Shown here: positions 36,301 through 47,648 of the stretch, one piece after another | Layout: each line of letters starts with the position of its first letter | Numbering within the stretch: position 1 is the first letter of the stretch | NCBI RefSeq assembly: GCF_947172395.1 | Contig: NC_069090.1 | Location: forward strand, 10,174,226 to 10,238,225 | DNA: 64,000 nucleotides | Direction of reading: 5' to 3' | DNA from: Bicyclus anynana | Lineage: Eukaryota > Arthropoda > Insecta > Lepidoptera > Nymphalidae | The notes under the pieces: model-generated | Told to the model about the DNA's origin: nothing | Database searches by the model: none | What the model saw: the letters and a program-made list of their open reading frames with translations, nothing else | Translations under genes and position numbers: made by a program

Positions 36301-36315
36301 CAACAACGCTGGTGA
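30312..36315 (+). CDS. Secreted cuticle protein with three 18-residue motifs and a Trp/Asn/Gln-rich repeat core
   Basis: There are two coding exons. 30312-30323 encodes only MKSM and is followed by GTAAGT. 35557-36315 follows a TTCTTTTGCAG acceptor and ends in TGA. The product has 256 residues. Residues 1-16 form a signal peptide (IVVSCLVLAAQA), so the protein is secreted into the cuticle. The motif (L/E)TPEVAxARAAHLxA occurs at about 34-51, 117-134 and 225-242. It is known from structural cuticle proteins that lack the chitin-binding RR consensus. The first and third motifs share a longer upstream context (GPPANIALSQDG and GPPAQIRLANNG). Between them, residues 67-209 carry 15 Trp in QWNxGN-type units. 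The tiny first exon interrupting the signal peptide is typical of insect cuticle genes. The coding sequence is GC-rich against an AT-rich background. Expression stage is unknown, and a direct chitin-binding role is not shown. Confidence 0.9.
31703..31895 (-). mobile_element. Helitron-like element in the cuticle-gene intron
   Basis: On the minus strand it begins near TCTAAATTAATATTATAAAG and ends GCGGGGCGTCGACTAG at 31703. The body blocks are subfamily 1. Confidence 0.65.
32712..32934 (+). mobile_element. Helitron-like element, subfamily 2, in the cuticle-gene intron
   Basis: TCCTACTAATATTATAAACG starts it. GGCGCAACTACTGAACCGAT and CAGAAAAATCCATGGTTCCC follow, and it ends GAAGTCGCGGACGTCCACTAA with a mutated CTAG. 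Confidence 0.65.
33550..33780. repeat. Unclassified element with internal inverted repeats in the cuticle-gene intron
   Basis: GACGTCCC...GGGACGTCCC pairs locally at 33562-33590, and GCGCGGGACAGG near 33615 has a relative, ATGTCCCGCTTCCGCGC, at about 33709. It is non-coding. It is possibly related to the 'gttgccaa' type repeat at the right edge of the window. Confidence 0.35.
35523..35540. promoter_or_regulatory. 18-bp perfect palindrome just upstream of the cuticle exon-2 acceptor
   Basis: ATCGATATTAATATCGAT is exactly self-complementary and ends 16 bp before the first base of exon 2. It contains two overlapping ATCGAT/TATCGAT-type words. A binding role (for example a DREF-like site) or a hairpin over the branch-point region is inference. 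Confidence 0.35.
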
Positions 36316-36541
36316 TCACTTCTCCTTCTCTTTCCGGGTGTGCTGGACTCCTCTCGCGTGTCACGCGCTCTCCAGAACGCGGGCAGGTGACACCCCAGAG
36401 ATACGTCGAGAAGCCCTCTTCTCCTTCGATCTCTTCTTCTTTTAGTTTATCAAAGTGCTAGTGCGTCAGACTCTTACTTCCCTGTGGCTTTTTGTTACTT
36501 TTCTAAGAAATTTAATATCTATTATACGAACTTTTGTACAT

Positions 36542-36547
36542 AATAAA
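36542..36547 (+). terminator. Polyadenylation signal of the cuticle-protein gene
   Basis: AATAAA lies 227 bp after the TGA codon, within AT-rich sequence. It is the first canonical hexamer downstream. Confidence 0.6.
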
Positions 36548-36559
36548 TAATTGTATGTA

Positions 36560-37534
36560 TGCGTAAACGAATTATATTAAACGATACAAACACATAGATA
36601 AAAAAGTTTTAATCTAACTTCCTATCTACAATATTTGTATATTCTATATACGAGTGAAAGTACCTACTTGGTAGTAAATTTTTTTGACCAGCGTAGAATC
36701 ATCATTTAATATGATTAATTACTATAACCTGAAAATATACCAAGTCCTACCTCTATTACACCTACCTCTGGTCCCTCCGTTGAAGCCATTCTTTGATGAT
36801 GGTGAAGATTGCAATAACATCAACTCTTGAAGAATCCTATAGCAATCAATTAATTTGATTAAGAAAATATAGGCATTAGGCAATATACATAACATCACAT
36901 ACTTAGTAGAATCGTTAAAAGAAATCAGAACATTGCAGGATGGTTTTATACTTAATGATAATTACGAAAACTTTTAAGCTCGGTGATACGTTAATGAACA
37001 ATTTTAATTTACAAATGCATGTCAAATGAAAAGTAATTACAGCTTAATGCATCATACCAGTCTCTATTAAAATAGCGTGATGTGGTGATGACTGATGAAT
37101 GTATTCGATAACACGACATGCAGCGTTGAATGCTATGCGACAATGTAAACTCAATGGAAAAATACTGTCGTATAATGCTTTTGCTTCATAATAAGTCGGG
37201 TTAAAGAAAATTAACAATTATTTTAAATGTCGTCACATTTACTGAGCATACCATTCATTATGCGGATGAGGTCAGAGCGACAAATAACTGTAAAATGTGT
37301 AATTTTGCCATCGAAAGTAAATTGAGGCGGAACAAGGTCGATTTGTCATGTCCCACTATCAAACAAATTGACCACAAACATTGACATTTTGAAATTACGT
37401 TAGATCATGGAAATTCGACGGATTTTGTTCAGTAGACGAATAACGACTAATGACAAAATAACACCACATTTCTGCTAGCACTCGTATAAATCTACTATAT
37501 AGATGCTCTGTTTTTTATTTGGAACATTAAAAGT
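36560..37534. other. Intergenic region between the cuticle and channel genes
   Basis: It is AT-rich with no recognised gene or repeat. It must hold the 5' leader or promoter of the pickpocket gene unless further upstream exons exist, but no TATA or Inr combination stands out. Confidence 0.4.
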
Positions 37535-40500
37535 ATGATTAAAAAATATAAAACTGCTAAACTAAACAAGAATGTGGCACCTGCAAAGTCAGATAAGGTA
37601 ACCAAAGACATTTTAATTTTTTTAATAAATTCACTGAAAATATTATATAGTTATACGGAGCAAAAAAACTAGAGCTAAGACCAGAATGTGCTTGATTGTA
37701 AGGAATGTGATTAATGAAGCAGCGATTAATTCAATTAACTAATGTATCTCGTTTAGCAAAACTACTGGGCTCAATCAACGCAGCCGTGGTACGAGTGGAG
37801 CACAAACAAACCGACAAGCCGCAGTAAAAGCGAGGTCAGTAAGTTATTAAACGGAATGCTTTTAATCAAACTAAGCCTTCATTAGAAACAAAGTCGACAA
37901 CTTCCAGTATAAGAGATTAAATACTCTTTCAAGCACAATGCTTTAGTGCGTTGCAAAAATTAGCTACCTTATAGTACTAAAATCGCGCATCGATGGTAAA
38001 ATCCTACACATTATTTTTTAATATAAAAGAAACGTTGTTGTAGTGTCAGAGACATAATATAAATGTATATGTATACTTACATCGTTTTACATTAAATCTT
38101 TTATTAACAGAATTTTACGACATACCAAAAACGCTGGACGTACAAAGATAAAATTTAGCAGAGAATTAGGTTAAAATTAACAGACTTCCGCTAAGAACGG
38201 ATTTTCCGATAGGGCCGGATTTAGAAAGTCTAAGGGCGAACGAAGCCGCGGGCGTCCAATCTATTTAATATGACCAATTCGCGTTCCCCAAATTAGTCGG
38301 AAATACTGTTAGGATTGGATACTACAATAGTCCAGCGGTTTGAAGATCGAACTCATGAACTCTCGGTATTGAATCCGTTCCCTTTTATCGTTGAGTCATT
38401 GAGGTTTCAGTCATACAACATTACCTACTATGCCTAAGTCTGTTTCCATTATTTTAGGAAAGGCCGCTCCGACAGATACCCTTTTTTCAATCATTCCGCC
38501 GTGATCTCAGGGAATACTTGCTGACCTCAACTCTACATGGTCTGCGGTACGTCGGAGAAAAAAGGTTAACGTGGTTTGAGCGGTAAGCCCATATTATACA
38601 GCCTCTGGCAGTGGCGTGCACAAAGTTTTAACTAAGGTACGCACTAAACGTATAGATTACACACAAAATAGAAAATTCTTTCTCCAATAAGGGCCAACTT
38701 TTCAGTTATTTCCATTTTAAGAAATTAAATATCACGTGTATAAACGGTGAAGGAAAACATCGTGAGGAAACTCGTAGGTACTAGATATACCTGAGAATTT
38801 TGTTAATTCTTTAGGTGTGTGAAGTCTGCCAATACGCATTGGGCCAGCGTGGTGGACTAAGGTCCCTCTCATTCTGAGAGGAGACTCGTATTCAACATTG
38901 AGCCGAATATGAGTTGTTAATGATGAATCATTCTTTAGGGTGAACAATGCATTTTAGCATCTATAAAGTGCACGACACTGCATACAGGTACACAATACCT
39001 ACTTAAAATATCTTAGTAGATTACTTTATTCTGTATATATGATTGAATTTTTAGATTTTTTTGGCTGGCAGCGTTTGGTAGCTCGTTAATGTGCGCCGCA
39101 TTTTTCATTTTAAACGTTTACGCAAAATGGCGCATGTCGCCAATGATAGTCAGCATCAACCCCGAGAACATGCCTCTCAACCAACTGCCCTTTCCCGCTA
39201 TTACTATATGTAATGTTAATCAAGCAAAGAAGTCTGTCGCAGAGCGAATTAAGAAGTCTGGGTAAGTTGCATTTATTTATTTTTATTACGAAATTGACAC
39301 AGAAAACTATTCATCATCATCATCAATATCAGCCGATGGATGCCACTGCAGGACATAGGCCTTTTGTAGGGACTTACAAACATCACGATCCAGAGCCTGC
39401 ATCCAGCGAATCCCTGCGACTCGCTTGATGGCTTCAGTCCATCTAGTGAGAGATCGACCAACACTGCGCTTTCTAATTCGCCATTCCAGCGCCTTGGGCA
39501 CCGATCTACATCAGCTCTTCGAACTATTTAGCTTCGCGACTCGTTGAGCTATATCGGACTTTAGCTCTTCTGCGGATCTACTCATTTCTGATTCAATCGC
39601 GCAGATATACTATACTCCGAGCATAGCTCGTTCCATCACCCATTATGCAACTCTGAACTTTCTGTGAATGTTAGACCATAGTTAGCTCTAACAAAAGCCA
39701 AACTTCACATGCTTTGACTCTACCAGATCAGAACATTGTTTTAAAATCGAAAGAATGACACATCTTCAGAAATTAATATTTCTACTCTGTTCCTTTGACT
39801 AATAATAATCTCGATCTATTGCATGACTCAATTGACAGCATAAAATTCGGTAAATTTATAAAGATTATCAAATCTGTTGAGCAACAATCTTAAAACATAA
39901 TCGAACCTAATAGCAAACCAATTTAATTGATTACCTACTGTTAGCTAACTCAGTGATGGAACTAAATCACTTACCTACCCATTAAGATCAGATAGGCGTT
40001 CACATAATTATCCACATCGTATAAGTATCGGACGCATCGCATTAAACGGATTTTTTATTTTACGGTAGATTCATGCGATCCGTACGATGCAGATCAGTGG
40101 ACGCACTTTCATGACTTTCTATACAAAGAATATTAAAATCCGTTTGATGCGATGCGTCCGATGTGGATATGTGGACGCCTACCATTAAAGTAGGCACTGA
40201 ATTATGTTTTAGTGATTCAATCGACAAAAAATTATTGGAGAGCCTGTGTTCAACTCAAACCGATGCAGATATTTTCGAAGACGAGCTTGCAGACAGTGCT
40301 AACTGGGACTACACGCGGTCTTTCCTTATAAACGTAAGCTCCACGCTTTTCAATCACAGCACAAAAAGAGAACGAGTCAAAGGTCTCTTTATTTATGTGG
40401 TTAAGATGTGAAATTAGACTGGCGTTTTTGTATAAGCCACTTATCATTAAGTAGGTACATAGAAATAAAATTCAAGTGTCTGTGTGGGACTATAAAATAA

Positions 40501-43500
40501 CTGTGTTTTATTTTTCTTTGACCAGAACTTTTGTCAGACACTCTAAAGCTCCAATAAAAATAACCCTTAGGCCTAGTTTGGATTTGGATAGTAATCGCGT
40601 AACACGCCCAAAAATTGTTCGTACTCGATTAAAATACTAAAGTAGTCTGTACGGTATATTACGACAGATGTTACGCGATTACTCGATGACGCCTAAACCG
40701 ATTCGGATAATTCTTTTTTGGTTTGAAAGAATCTGGGAACCTAGAGAAATCGAGGGAAACTTTCAAAAATCGTAGGAACGACTAGTGCGTTTATTATGAT
40801 TTTATTAAGTATTTTAAAGCACTACAATGTAACGAAGGTCGTAGCGTCGATCTGATGATGGAGCTGAAACATAGATGAGGGAACTCTGTAAATGTTTTAA
40901 ACAAAAATCGAATTAGGTATGATCTACTTCGGTAATCAATAAATAACATAAGTTATAATTCAATGTTACCTATACCTAATACGAATTTATATTGTAGGTA
41001 ACCCAACCGTGCAACGAGATGCTATCGGTATGCATTTGGAACTCAGCGCAAATGAGTTGTCAAGATCTGTTTAATGCACAGCTCACTGATGAGGGCCTTT
41101 GCTGCACCTTTAATGTTGTCCATCGAGAAAAAATGTTTCGAAACCCGTGAGTATACATTTAGAGCAGCTTTCACCACCTTCTGATAAGTGGTTGTACTCC
41201 AGGGGCGTAGCTACCGCCGTATCAGCCGTGTCAAAGATACGGGGCCCCGAACTACAGGGGCCCCTTACGTGTGAAAGCAAAAATTAGTAAAATGTAGCAA
41301 TCCACAATCTCTTTTTTTCCTTGGTTAAAATGTTGAAAACATCCTACATAGGTTAAGTCATTGTCATATTTATTTTAAGCGAGCATTTTTGCTACTTTGT
41401 GAGAAATCTTTACCCTTCATATGGGCGCCCCAAATAATTTTGATACAGGGCCCCTCCAAGGCACGCTACGCTACTGTATAGCTTATTTACAACTTTTGTT
41501 TTTGTCGTCTCACATAAAGTAAGAAGTGACAAACTTACGGTTAAACCATCAAGGCCTCAGAAGGCAGTAAGACCGGCACTTCATTTCAAGGAGAGTCAAT
41601 TCAAACAGGTAAACATTAAACCATATATATTCTTTTTTTTTCCAGAAAAGCTTTGAATGACATGAACTTTACATTCCCGTTGCCAACTGTTGATTGGACT
41701 CCTGAAAGCGGCTACCCGGATGATGCTCCAGATGACGGCTTCCCCTGGAAACCTAAGGGTATCTACAAAGTTCATTAATCTATTTATTTATTACTACTAG
41801 AGGGTGTGCACGACTTTTTCACACGAATATTGGTTTTATTCAGGCATCTTTTACCCAGATTACATTAAGAGACAAAAATTTCATTTGAAAATTAGTGTTG
41901 AAAGTTCTGGGCAGGATAATGGGTAGAATAATATCGATTTTATTAATCTAGTAGTAGTAGCTTTTAGAACACAGTGTTTTTTCTATAAATATTATTTTTT
42001 CTCATGTCCTCAGGAATTGGGACCGACCACGGGTTAACGCTTGTGTTGGACGCCAACACTGAGGAATACTACTGTGCGTCAACGAAAAGCACTGGGTTCA
42101 AGGTACTATTTATTTTATTGCATTTTAGAATTCAAATTCTTGAAAATAATAATAAATCTAACTGCACAGTTATCAATAAAGTATTTTCTAATTATATTAC
42201 AACTATATTAAAGTTGGTAAATTCGAAAATATCTTCTAGAACCCACTAACTACACAACAAATATTTCGTTACTATGATTGATATTAACCAACAAGACCTC
42301 ATAACTCTTTTTTCTAGATTCTTCTGCATAATCCGACGGAAACACCAAATATAGCCAAATTAGGGGAAGTGTATGGGCCAGGCATGGAAGCCCGCGTGGC
42401 CATACAGCCGAGAATCCTCGACGCTCAACCATCGCTTAAATATATTGACGTCAATAAGAGACTCTGTCTGTTCTCCAACGAAAAAGAATTGGTGTTCTAT
42501 AGGTATGTTGACACTTGACAGCGCCTTCGTATACCTACATCATTATTATCAGCCTATTTTAACGGCCTAGTACAGCTCCAGGCTTCCCTCCTTATAGGAG
42601 AGAGGATGGCGTAGACACCGTCACGCTGCCAGTCGCGTTAGTGATTTTGTGCAATAGTGTTTCATGTTGTAATTATTCATAATGTTTTGTGTTTTAATGA
42701 TTGTTTATCGTATATTGTTTAGTGTCAGACAGGGAAGGTAAGTGTTGATTCATTCTAAAGGGATTCCTTAAACCTACTCTCAAGGGCACAAGTCCTGGGA
42801 CCTGCTTGAGATGTTTCCTCTGCCACAAAACAATGGTACAATCCCTGTCGCTGCTATCCGTCACGTCATCTAGGTACTCTAATAAAAATATTTACTGTAT
42901 CTATTACCTAACACTAAAACACCATTCTTTGTCAACAGGACTTACACATTAAGAAATTGTGAGATGGAGTGTGAATCACGCAATGTGCTTGATATTTGCA
43001 AATGTGTCCTGTATTATATGCCTAGTAAGTGTATATTGCTATTTATATTTTCATTTTTCTGCCTGGATTATACTTACATAACTGATTTTCTTTTTTCAGA
43101 AAATAAAACAACAAGAGTTTGTGGGAAAGCAGACGCGAAATGTTATAGCAATTTGAAAAATTATGTGCCTCAAGGTAAGTTTTATTATTCCCAACCGTAT
43201 TATCTCGTATAGCTTTTTACTTGGACATATTTTATCAGCAATAGTGGGAAATGCTTTCTGCATCCACGGTCGTTCGATTCCCACAACTGGAAAATATTTG
43301 CGTGATGAGCCTGGGAGTATCTTAGTAGGTACCCATAGCACAGGTTACACCTTGGGGTTAGAAAATGATGTGTCTATTGCCCAATGCGCTTGTTCGACAA
43401 TAGACACATCACTATCTAGGTGTTCAGCGAGGTGTTCCGCAAGGTACTCTCTAGTCCTTTGTTATACATCTATACTAATATTATAAAGCTGAAAAGTCTG

Positions 43501-45531
43501 TTTGGTTGAACGCGCTAATCTCGGGAACTACTGGTCCGATTTGTAAAATTATTTCGGTGTTAGGTAGCCCATTTATCAAGCAAGGCTATAGGCTATATAT
43601 TATCCCCGTACTCCTACGGGAACGAGAAACACGCGGGTGAAACCGCGGAGGCGTCTACTAGTAGTACATAAATAATGTCTTGGCGCCCTCTCCACGAAAC
43701 GGAGGATTGCAACGAGTCCGCCCCACTATTACCGTATAATCTATACGATACAATAGTTCCACCACTGTACCGTCGCAATATTATCACCCTGGAGATCGGC
43801 CCATAGAATATAAACAGAATACTGCCATTATTTTCGTATTCGTATAAATTAAAAAAGAAAAAAATATATATAAATGGTGGTTATTTTATTTAATTTATTT
43901 GTATGGACAATTTAAGTCTTTTACGTTAAGTACAAGATAAAATGAGAAATTATTAAAATTAACCATGTTTACTTTATTTTAAAGGTCTTGAAAGAGGCTG
44001 CGACGAATGTTTGCCTGCGTGCACGGAAATCTCCTATTCGGAACGGCCGAGTGGTGCGCCGCTGAACAAAGCACTTGTTAATCGCTATACGGACAGTATT
44101 AGCTTGGCCCAAAATCGATCAGCTGAGTACTTTACGTAAGTTCTACGCAAGGTCGAAGTTACCGTATCAGCTGTATCATTGACTATAGCTGACGCCGCGC
44201 GGTTTTACCCGCGTGGTTCACTTTCCTGTAGGAATACGGGGATAATATATAGCCTATAGCCTTCCTCGTTAAATGGGCTATCTAACACTGAAAGAATTTT
44301 TCAAACTTGACCAGTAGTTTCTGAGATTAGCGCGTTCAATCAAACAAACAAATAAACTCTTCAACTTATACAATATTTCAATACACAATATTTCAATGTT
44401 CTCACACAGAAATCAAAAAAAAAAATTTACCTACATCTTGTGTAGTATGTATGTACTACAAATATTTTGGCACCAACTTTACTTTGTAGTGAAAGAGTTT
44501 TCCGCTCATCCATTGGGCCCCTAACAAATTTTGATACAGGGCCCTTCTAAGGCACGCTACCCCACTGGTTCTACGATAATTTAAAGTTAGTTGAATGATG
44601 TTAAATATAATAGAACTTGTCCAAAGGATGGGAAATGTCTGCAGATGTACCAACATAGTACCTAGTAGGTAAATACGAAAACAATGAATTTACCTACTTA
44701 GTAGTTAGAACCACAAGAACCGTAACATGCTTTTATGGGAACCTGGAAAGTACTAATTTGTGGGCTAAAATAATAATGGAATTTTTATATCAATGACTTA
44801 TATTGTACCTATGGATCGTTGTTTTATATACCTACCTAATTATCCGACACCTATTTGCCTTTTTGTCTGTCACCTAATTCATCCTAGACTGCTGATTTGA
44901 ATGAAATTTTACATGCACATTTGGGTCTCCAGATTTAGACATATAATTGAATCTCGGAATCCTGATTGCGTTTCCGTGAATAACGAATTTGCCGTAAAAG
45001 TTAGAACTGCAAAACGCCTAATAAATAATCTAATCCTTTATTTCAGTAACAATATGTTGATAATACATTTTTATTTCGAGGACAATTCATTTATGAGGTT
45101 TACGAAAGGCGAAATTTTTGGCCTCACGGAATTTTTATGTAAGTATAGATAATAAATAATTATTACTAATAGGTGTTTAGATATCAGAGCCGTAATAGCC
45201 CAGTGGATATGACCTAAGCCTTTGATTCGGGCGTAGGTTCGAATCCAGTCCGGGGCATGCACCTCCAACTTTTTAGTAAGGAATTAAATATCACGTGCCT
45301 CAAAAGGTAAAGGAAAACATAAATAAACATAGCAGTAGTACTTCCCCTGACAAACTGTGTCACAAAAAGCTCTGCTACTATTTTTGGTTTGTTTCAGCAA
45401 ACACTGGAGGTCTTCTCGGCCTCTGTATGGGTTTTAGCATGATGAGTGCAGTCGAACTACTGTATTACTTGACTCTGCGAGCTCTGTGTGTTGCCAGACA
45501 AAGGAATACGGTGCAACCTTTTATTAAATAA
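37535..45531 (+). CDS. ppk-like: Pickpocket-type DEG/ENaC sodium channel, complete 14-exon model
   Basis: Coding exons read from GT/AG sites with continuous frame are: 37535-37597, 37757-37834, 38458-38582, 39055-39261, 40213-40333, 40998-41146, 41646-41758, 42014-42102, 42318-42502, 42939-43024, 43100-43174, 43985-44135, 45047-45138 and 45398-45531. They give 555 residues, normal for insect pickpocket channels. Family hallmarks appear in order. The cytosolic gating pair HG is at 74-75 (STLHGLRYV). TM1 spans about 90-112, and FPAITICN is at 135-142. A Cys-rich extracellular domain follows, including GLCCTFN and NCEMEC. TM2 is preceded by TGGLLGLCMGFS, whose G-F-S at 523-525 is the selectivity filter. 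The short cytosolic tail ends VQPFIK. The protein should form an amiloride-type trimeric cation channel in the plasma membrane; ligand and tissue cannot be told. First-exon choice is least certain. AATAAA overlaps the stop codon (45527-45532). Confidence 0.9.
38187..38258 (+). repeat. Helitron-like 3' fragment in ppk intron 2
   Basis: CCGCTAAGAACGGATTTTCC...GAACGAAGCCGCGGGCGTCC matches the fragment at 62866-62942. The terminal CTAG is lost. Confidence 0.5.
38317..38410 (-). mobile_element. tRNA-like SINE head fragment in ppk intron 2
   Basis: On the minus strand it contains AAACCTCAATGACTCAACG (A-box region), GAGAGTTCATGAGTTCGATC (B-box region) and AAACCGCTGGACTATTGTAG. It is related to the plus-strand head at 18761. 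It ends about 48 bp before exon 3. Confidence 0.5.
38720..38925 (+). mobile_element. tRNA-derived SINE, family 1, 5'-truncated, in ppk intron 3
   Basis: It starts at AAGAAATTAAATATCACGTG and runs through ACGGTGAAGGAAAACATCG, GCATTGGGCCAGCGTGGTGG and GAGCCGAATATGAGTTG to a TGATGA tail. The tRNA head is missing. Confidence 0.75.
39309..39690 (-). mobile_element. RTE-like LINE 3' end in ppk intron 4
   Basis: The CATCATCATCATCAATATCAG microsatellite tail lies at its plus-strand left edge. On the minus strand the C-terminal coding blocks are recognisable: LEWRIRKRSVGRSLTRWTEA, IKRVAGIRWMQALDRDV and SLQKAYVLQWH. It is 5'-truncated and degenerate. Confidence 0.75.
39992..40184. mobile_element. MITE-like inverted-repeat element abutting ppk exon 5
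   Basis: The left arm, TAGGCGTTCACATAATTATCC...TCGGACGCATCGCATTAAACGG, pairs with the right arm, CCGTTTGATGCGATGCGTCCGATGTGGATATGTGGACGCCTA. The arms are about 50-60 bp with a few mismatches. The element ends 28 bp before exon 5 (40213), so it supplies sequence where a branch point could lie. Confidence 0.7.
40565..40708. mobile_element. MITE-like inverted-repeat element in ppk intron 5
   Basis: GTAATCGCGTAACA at about 40591 pairs with TGTTACGCGATTAC at about 40669. GGCCTAGTTTGGAT pairs loosely with ACGCCTAAACC. The element is short and non-coding. Confidence 0.5.
41205..41475 (+). repeat. Unclassified interspersed repeat in ppk intron 6
   Basis: It starts AGGGGCGTAGCTACCG and ends GATACAGGGCCCCTCCAAGGCACGCTACGC. 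A second piece of the same 3' end, GATACAGGGCCCTTCTAAGGCACGCTAC, is at 44500-44575 in intron 12. The termini CGTAGCTAC and GCACGCTACGCTAC are weakly complementary. Confidence 0.5.
42537..42610 (+). repeat. Short repeat fragment in ppk intron 9
   Basis: CAGCCTATTTTAACGGCCTAG...CTCCTTATAGGAGAGAGGATGG is a block I recognise as recurrent in lepidopteran genomes. It contains a small TCCTTATAGGA palindrome. Family unknown. Confidence 0.35.
43245..43340 (+). mobile_element. tRNA-like SINE fragment, family 3, in ppk intron 11
   Basis: TTTCTGCATCCACGGTCGTTCG and GATTCCCACAACTGGAAAATA resemble the B-box and body of the fragment at 25378-25490. Confidence 0.5.
43469..43661 (+). mobile_element. Complete non-autonomous Helitron-like element, subfamily 1, in ppk intron 11
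   Basis: It runs from TCTATACTAATATTATAAAG to GAGGCGTCTACTAG and is inserted exactly between A (43468) and T (43662), as Helitrons do. The subterminal ACGCGGGTGAAACCGCG can form a short hairpin. It is the cleanest copy in the window and has no coding capacity. Confidence 0.8.
44186..44378 (-). mobile_element. Helitron-like element, subfamily 1, in ppk intron 12
   Basis: On the minus strand the body blocks are complete (AGAGTTTATTTGTTTG, GCGCTAATCTCAGAAACTAC, GGCTATATATTATCCCCG). It ends GCGCGGCGTCAGCTATAG, with CTAG altered to CTAT. Confidence 0.7.
45188..45320 (+). mobile_element. tRNA-derived SINE, family 1, 3'-truncated, in ppk intron 13
   Basis: The head is well preserved (GCCGTAATAGCCCAGTGG, GTAGGTTCGAATCCAGTCC), but the element stops shortly after GGTAAAGGAAAACAT. 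It ends 77 bp before the final ppk exon. Confidence 0.8.
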
Positions 45532-47506
45532 ATAATTTATATTTGTCTTTTAAGTAATAGATATTTTGGAACCAAATGAAACTGTTCTATTAAAAAAAAG
45601 AGTATGTGTTATTTTACAAATATTTATTATTTAATTAAATTATTATTTACACTAAATCTTTCACTTACAGTATAGTTTTTATAGCTATCTAAGACTAATT
45701 TATAGCCTAACTAGGAAAATAAGAATCCTCCCTATGTTGTACAATAAAAGGAATTCATTTTTTTTCTAGCATAATTATGCACACACTGCAACAAGGGTTA
45801 CTTGTTGAAACCTTGAAAGTATTTGGTCCCACCCTCAATCCATTTATTTTTCTAGTCAGACCATAATTACAATATATAAAATCAGTAATTGTTACTATAG
45901 CAACAGTTTAGTTCAGTTCAGAAGATTAGTTCAGTGGTTACGAGTATGTTCTATAATATCATGAGTTTCGAATATCTCTCTAACTATCAATCGTGTTGTG
46001 TAACGGCCAGTTACCGAAACATATTTTTACTGGCCGTTATTACGTAAGATTTTTTTATAATTAATTCGTCAGTCGCAACTCGCAGTGTTAACTACTATGG
46101 ACCTTTTCACATGCTTCAAATCGTGAAAAAATACAAAAATTCCGAATAATGTTAATAATAGCTTTATAAACATTATGATCTTAAATAAGATGAAATATTT
46201 AGACAGAGGTTACCTTTTTGATGATGATTTGTCCTATATTTGGTATAGGTCACGCACTCTGCACTAATTGTAACTTTTATCCATGACGAATCTTATTATA
46301 AAAATATGAACATCATAATGAATCATAATTCATTTCAAATGGTCAATGTAACGCATGTGTAAATGAGCACTCAGACCATATCCTCCTCCCATCTCTTCTA
46401 TATCGGGCGTTTGAAATATATAGTAGATATGCAGGACAGTATGTAGACTACCCAGAGAAAATTAGAGGGCATTTAAATGGCACGGAAGGGAAGTAGGTCA
46501 GTTAAAACCATATTACAGAGAAGACTTCCAAAATTATTATTAAGTCACGAAACAATTAAAATTTAACTGGTAGATAGAAAAGGTTTAATTACATTTACAT
46601 ACATACATTAAATTTAATCATATGAAAAAGTAATTTTTTCAAGAGCACTTTATTGCAGTGCAAATGGGCACTTTAGATGAAGAAATATCCTTAAAAAACG
46701 TGGTGGTATAAATAAGCTTGAGGACCTGCCTCAGACAGAGAGAGATAAATGTTAGTACATATAATTCGAAACTAATAAATTCAAGTTATAAAGACGCCCT
46801 TACCATTAAGGCAAGTGTATAATATAGTAAACTATACCCACAACACACTTGTGTGGAATATTAATACACCATTTCGAAATCAGACTTGAATGCTGCTGGC
46901 AATTAGTCAATATACAATTTATACAGTTGACTTAATTATCATCAATCAACATTTTATACAGCCCAGTAATTGGCTTTATAATTTAAATGCAATATCACAG
47001 GCTTTTCTCTAACACTGCTTTTGAAAGTCTGAAGTCTAAAAGTAAACACTTTTAATTACTGTTTTACCACTTTTATAATTTTTTTAGGCTGACATACAGC
47101 TTAATTTTGAATGGCATGGCCAATCCAACTAAGACAATATTCTTTAAAATTTGTGGGATTCTCAAGATAGATTCTGTTGGTCTTGTAAAAGCTTGGAAAT
47201 GAATTTCTTTCAGTAACTTGGTTAAGTAACTCAACTTAAATGTTTAAGTAACTCAGTACCTAGTTCTAAACTTTTAACTAGTACTGTAATATCTAAAAAT
47301 CTGAGTTTGTGAGCTTCTATATCCAGGCCAATACTGGACAAATATTCCATATGGATACTAGCTTTAATTTATTTTCAATAAGTATCACTACTATAGTCTG
47401 TATTTCATGTCTCACTTAGAGTCAAGTCGTATTTCGGCACAAATTAATTTTAATAAATTTACCCATACTTATGAAAGTGGTAGAACTGTAATTCAAACAA
47501 TCTTCA
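45532..47506. other. Intergenic AT-rich stretch with one hairpin
   Basis: The region between the channel gene and MED31 has no gene. An exact 11-bp inverted repeat, TAACGGCCAGT / ACTGGCCGTTA, lies at 46001-46041. The MED31 3' end must lie here, but I cannot choose its poly(A) site. Confidence 0.45.
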
Positions 47507-47648
47507 CAATTGATTTCATTCACTAATCCATCATTATTTTGTTTTACTGTTCATGATTGATTTCATTCACTTTACATAATTGATTACATTCACTGTTCAT
47601 GATTGATTTCATTCACTATTCAATTGATTACACTCACAGTTCATGATT
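47507..47648. repeat. Minisatellite abutting the MED31 stop codon
   Basis: The word (A/T)ATTGAT(T/T)(T/A)CATTCACT, alternating with GTTCATG, recurs about five times with unit spacing of roughly 16-37 bp. The last GTTCATGATTG unit overlaps the complement of the MED31 TGA codon (47641-47643). It forms the start of the MED31 3' UTR. Confidence 0.65.

Noticed and set aside
47507..47648. Short regularly spaced repeats considered as a CRISPR-like array
   Set aside because: Eukaryotic context, diverged tandem units without unique spacers: a minisatellite.
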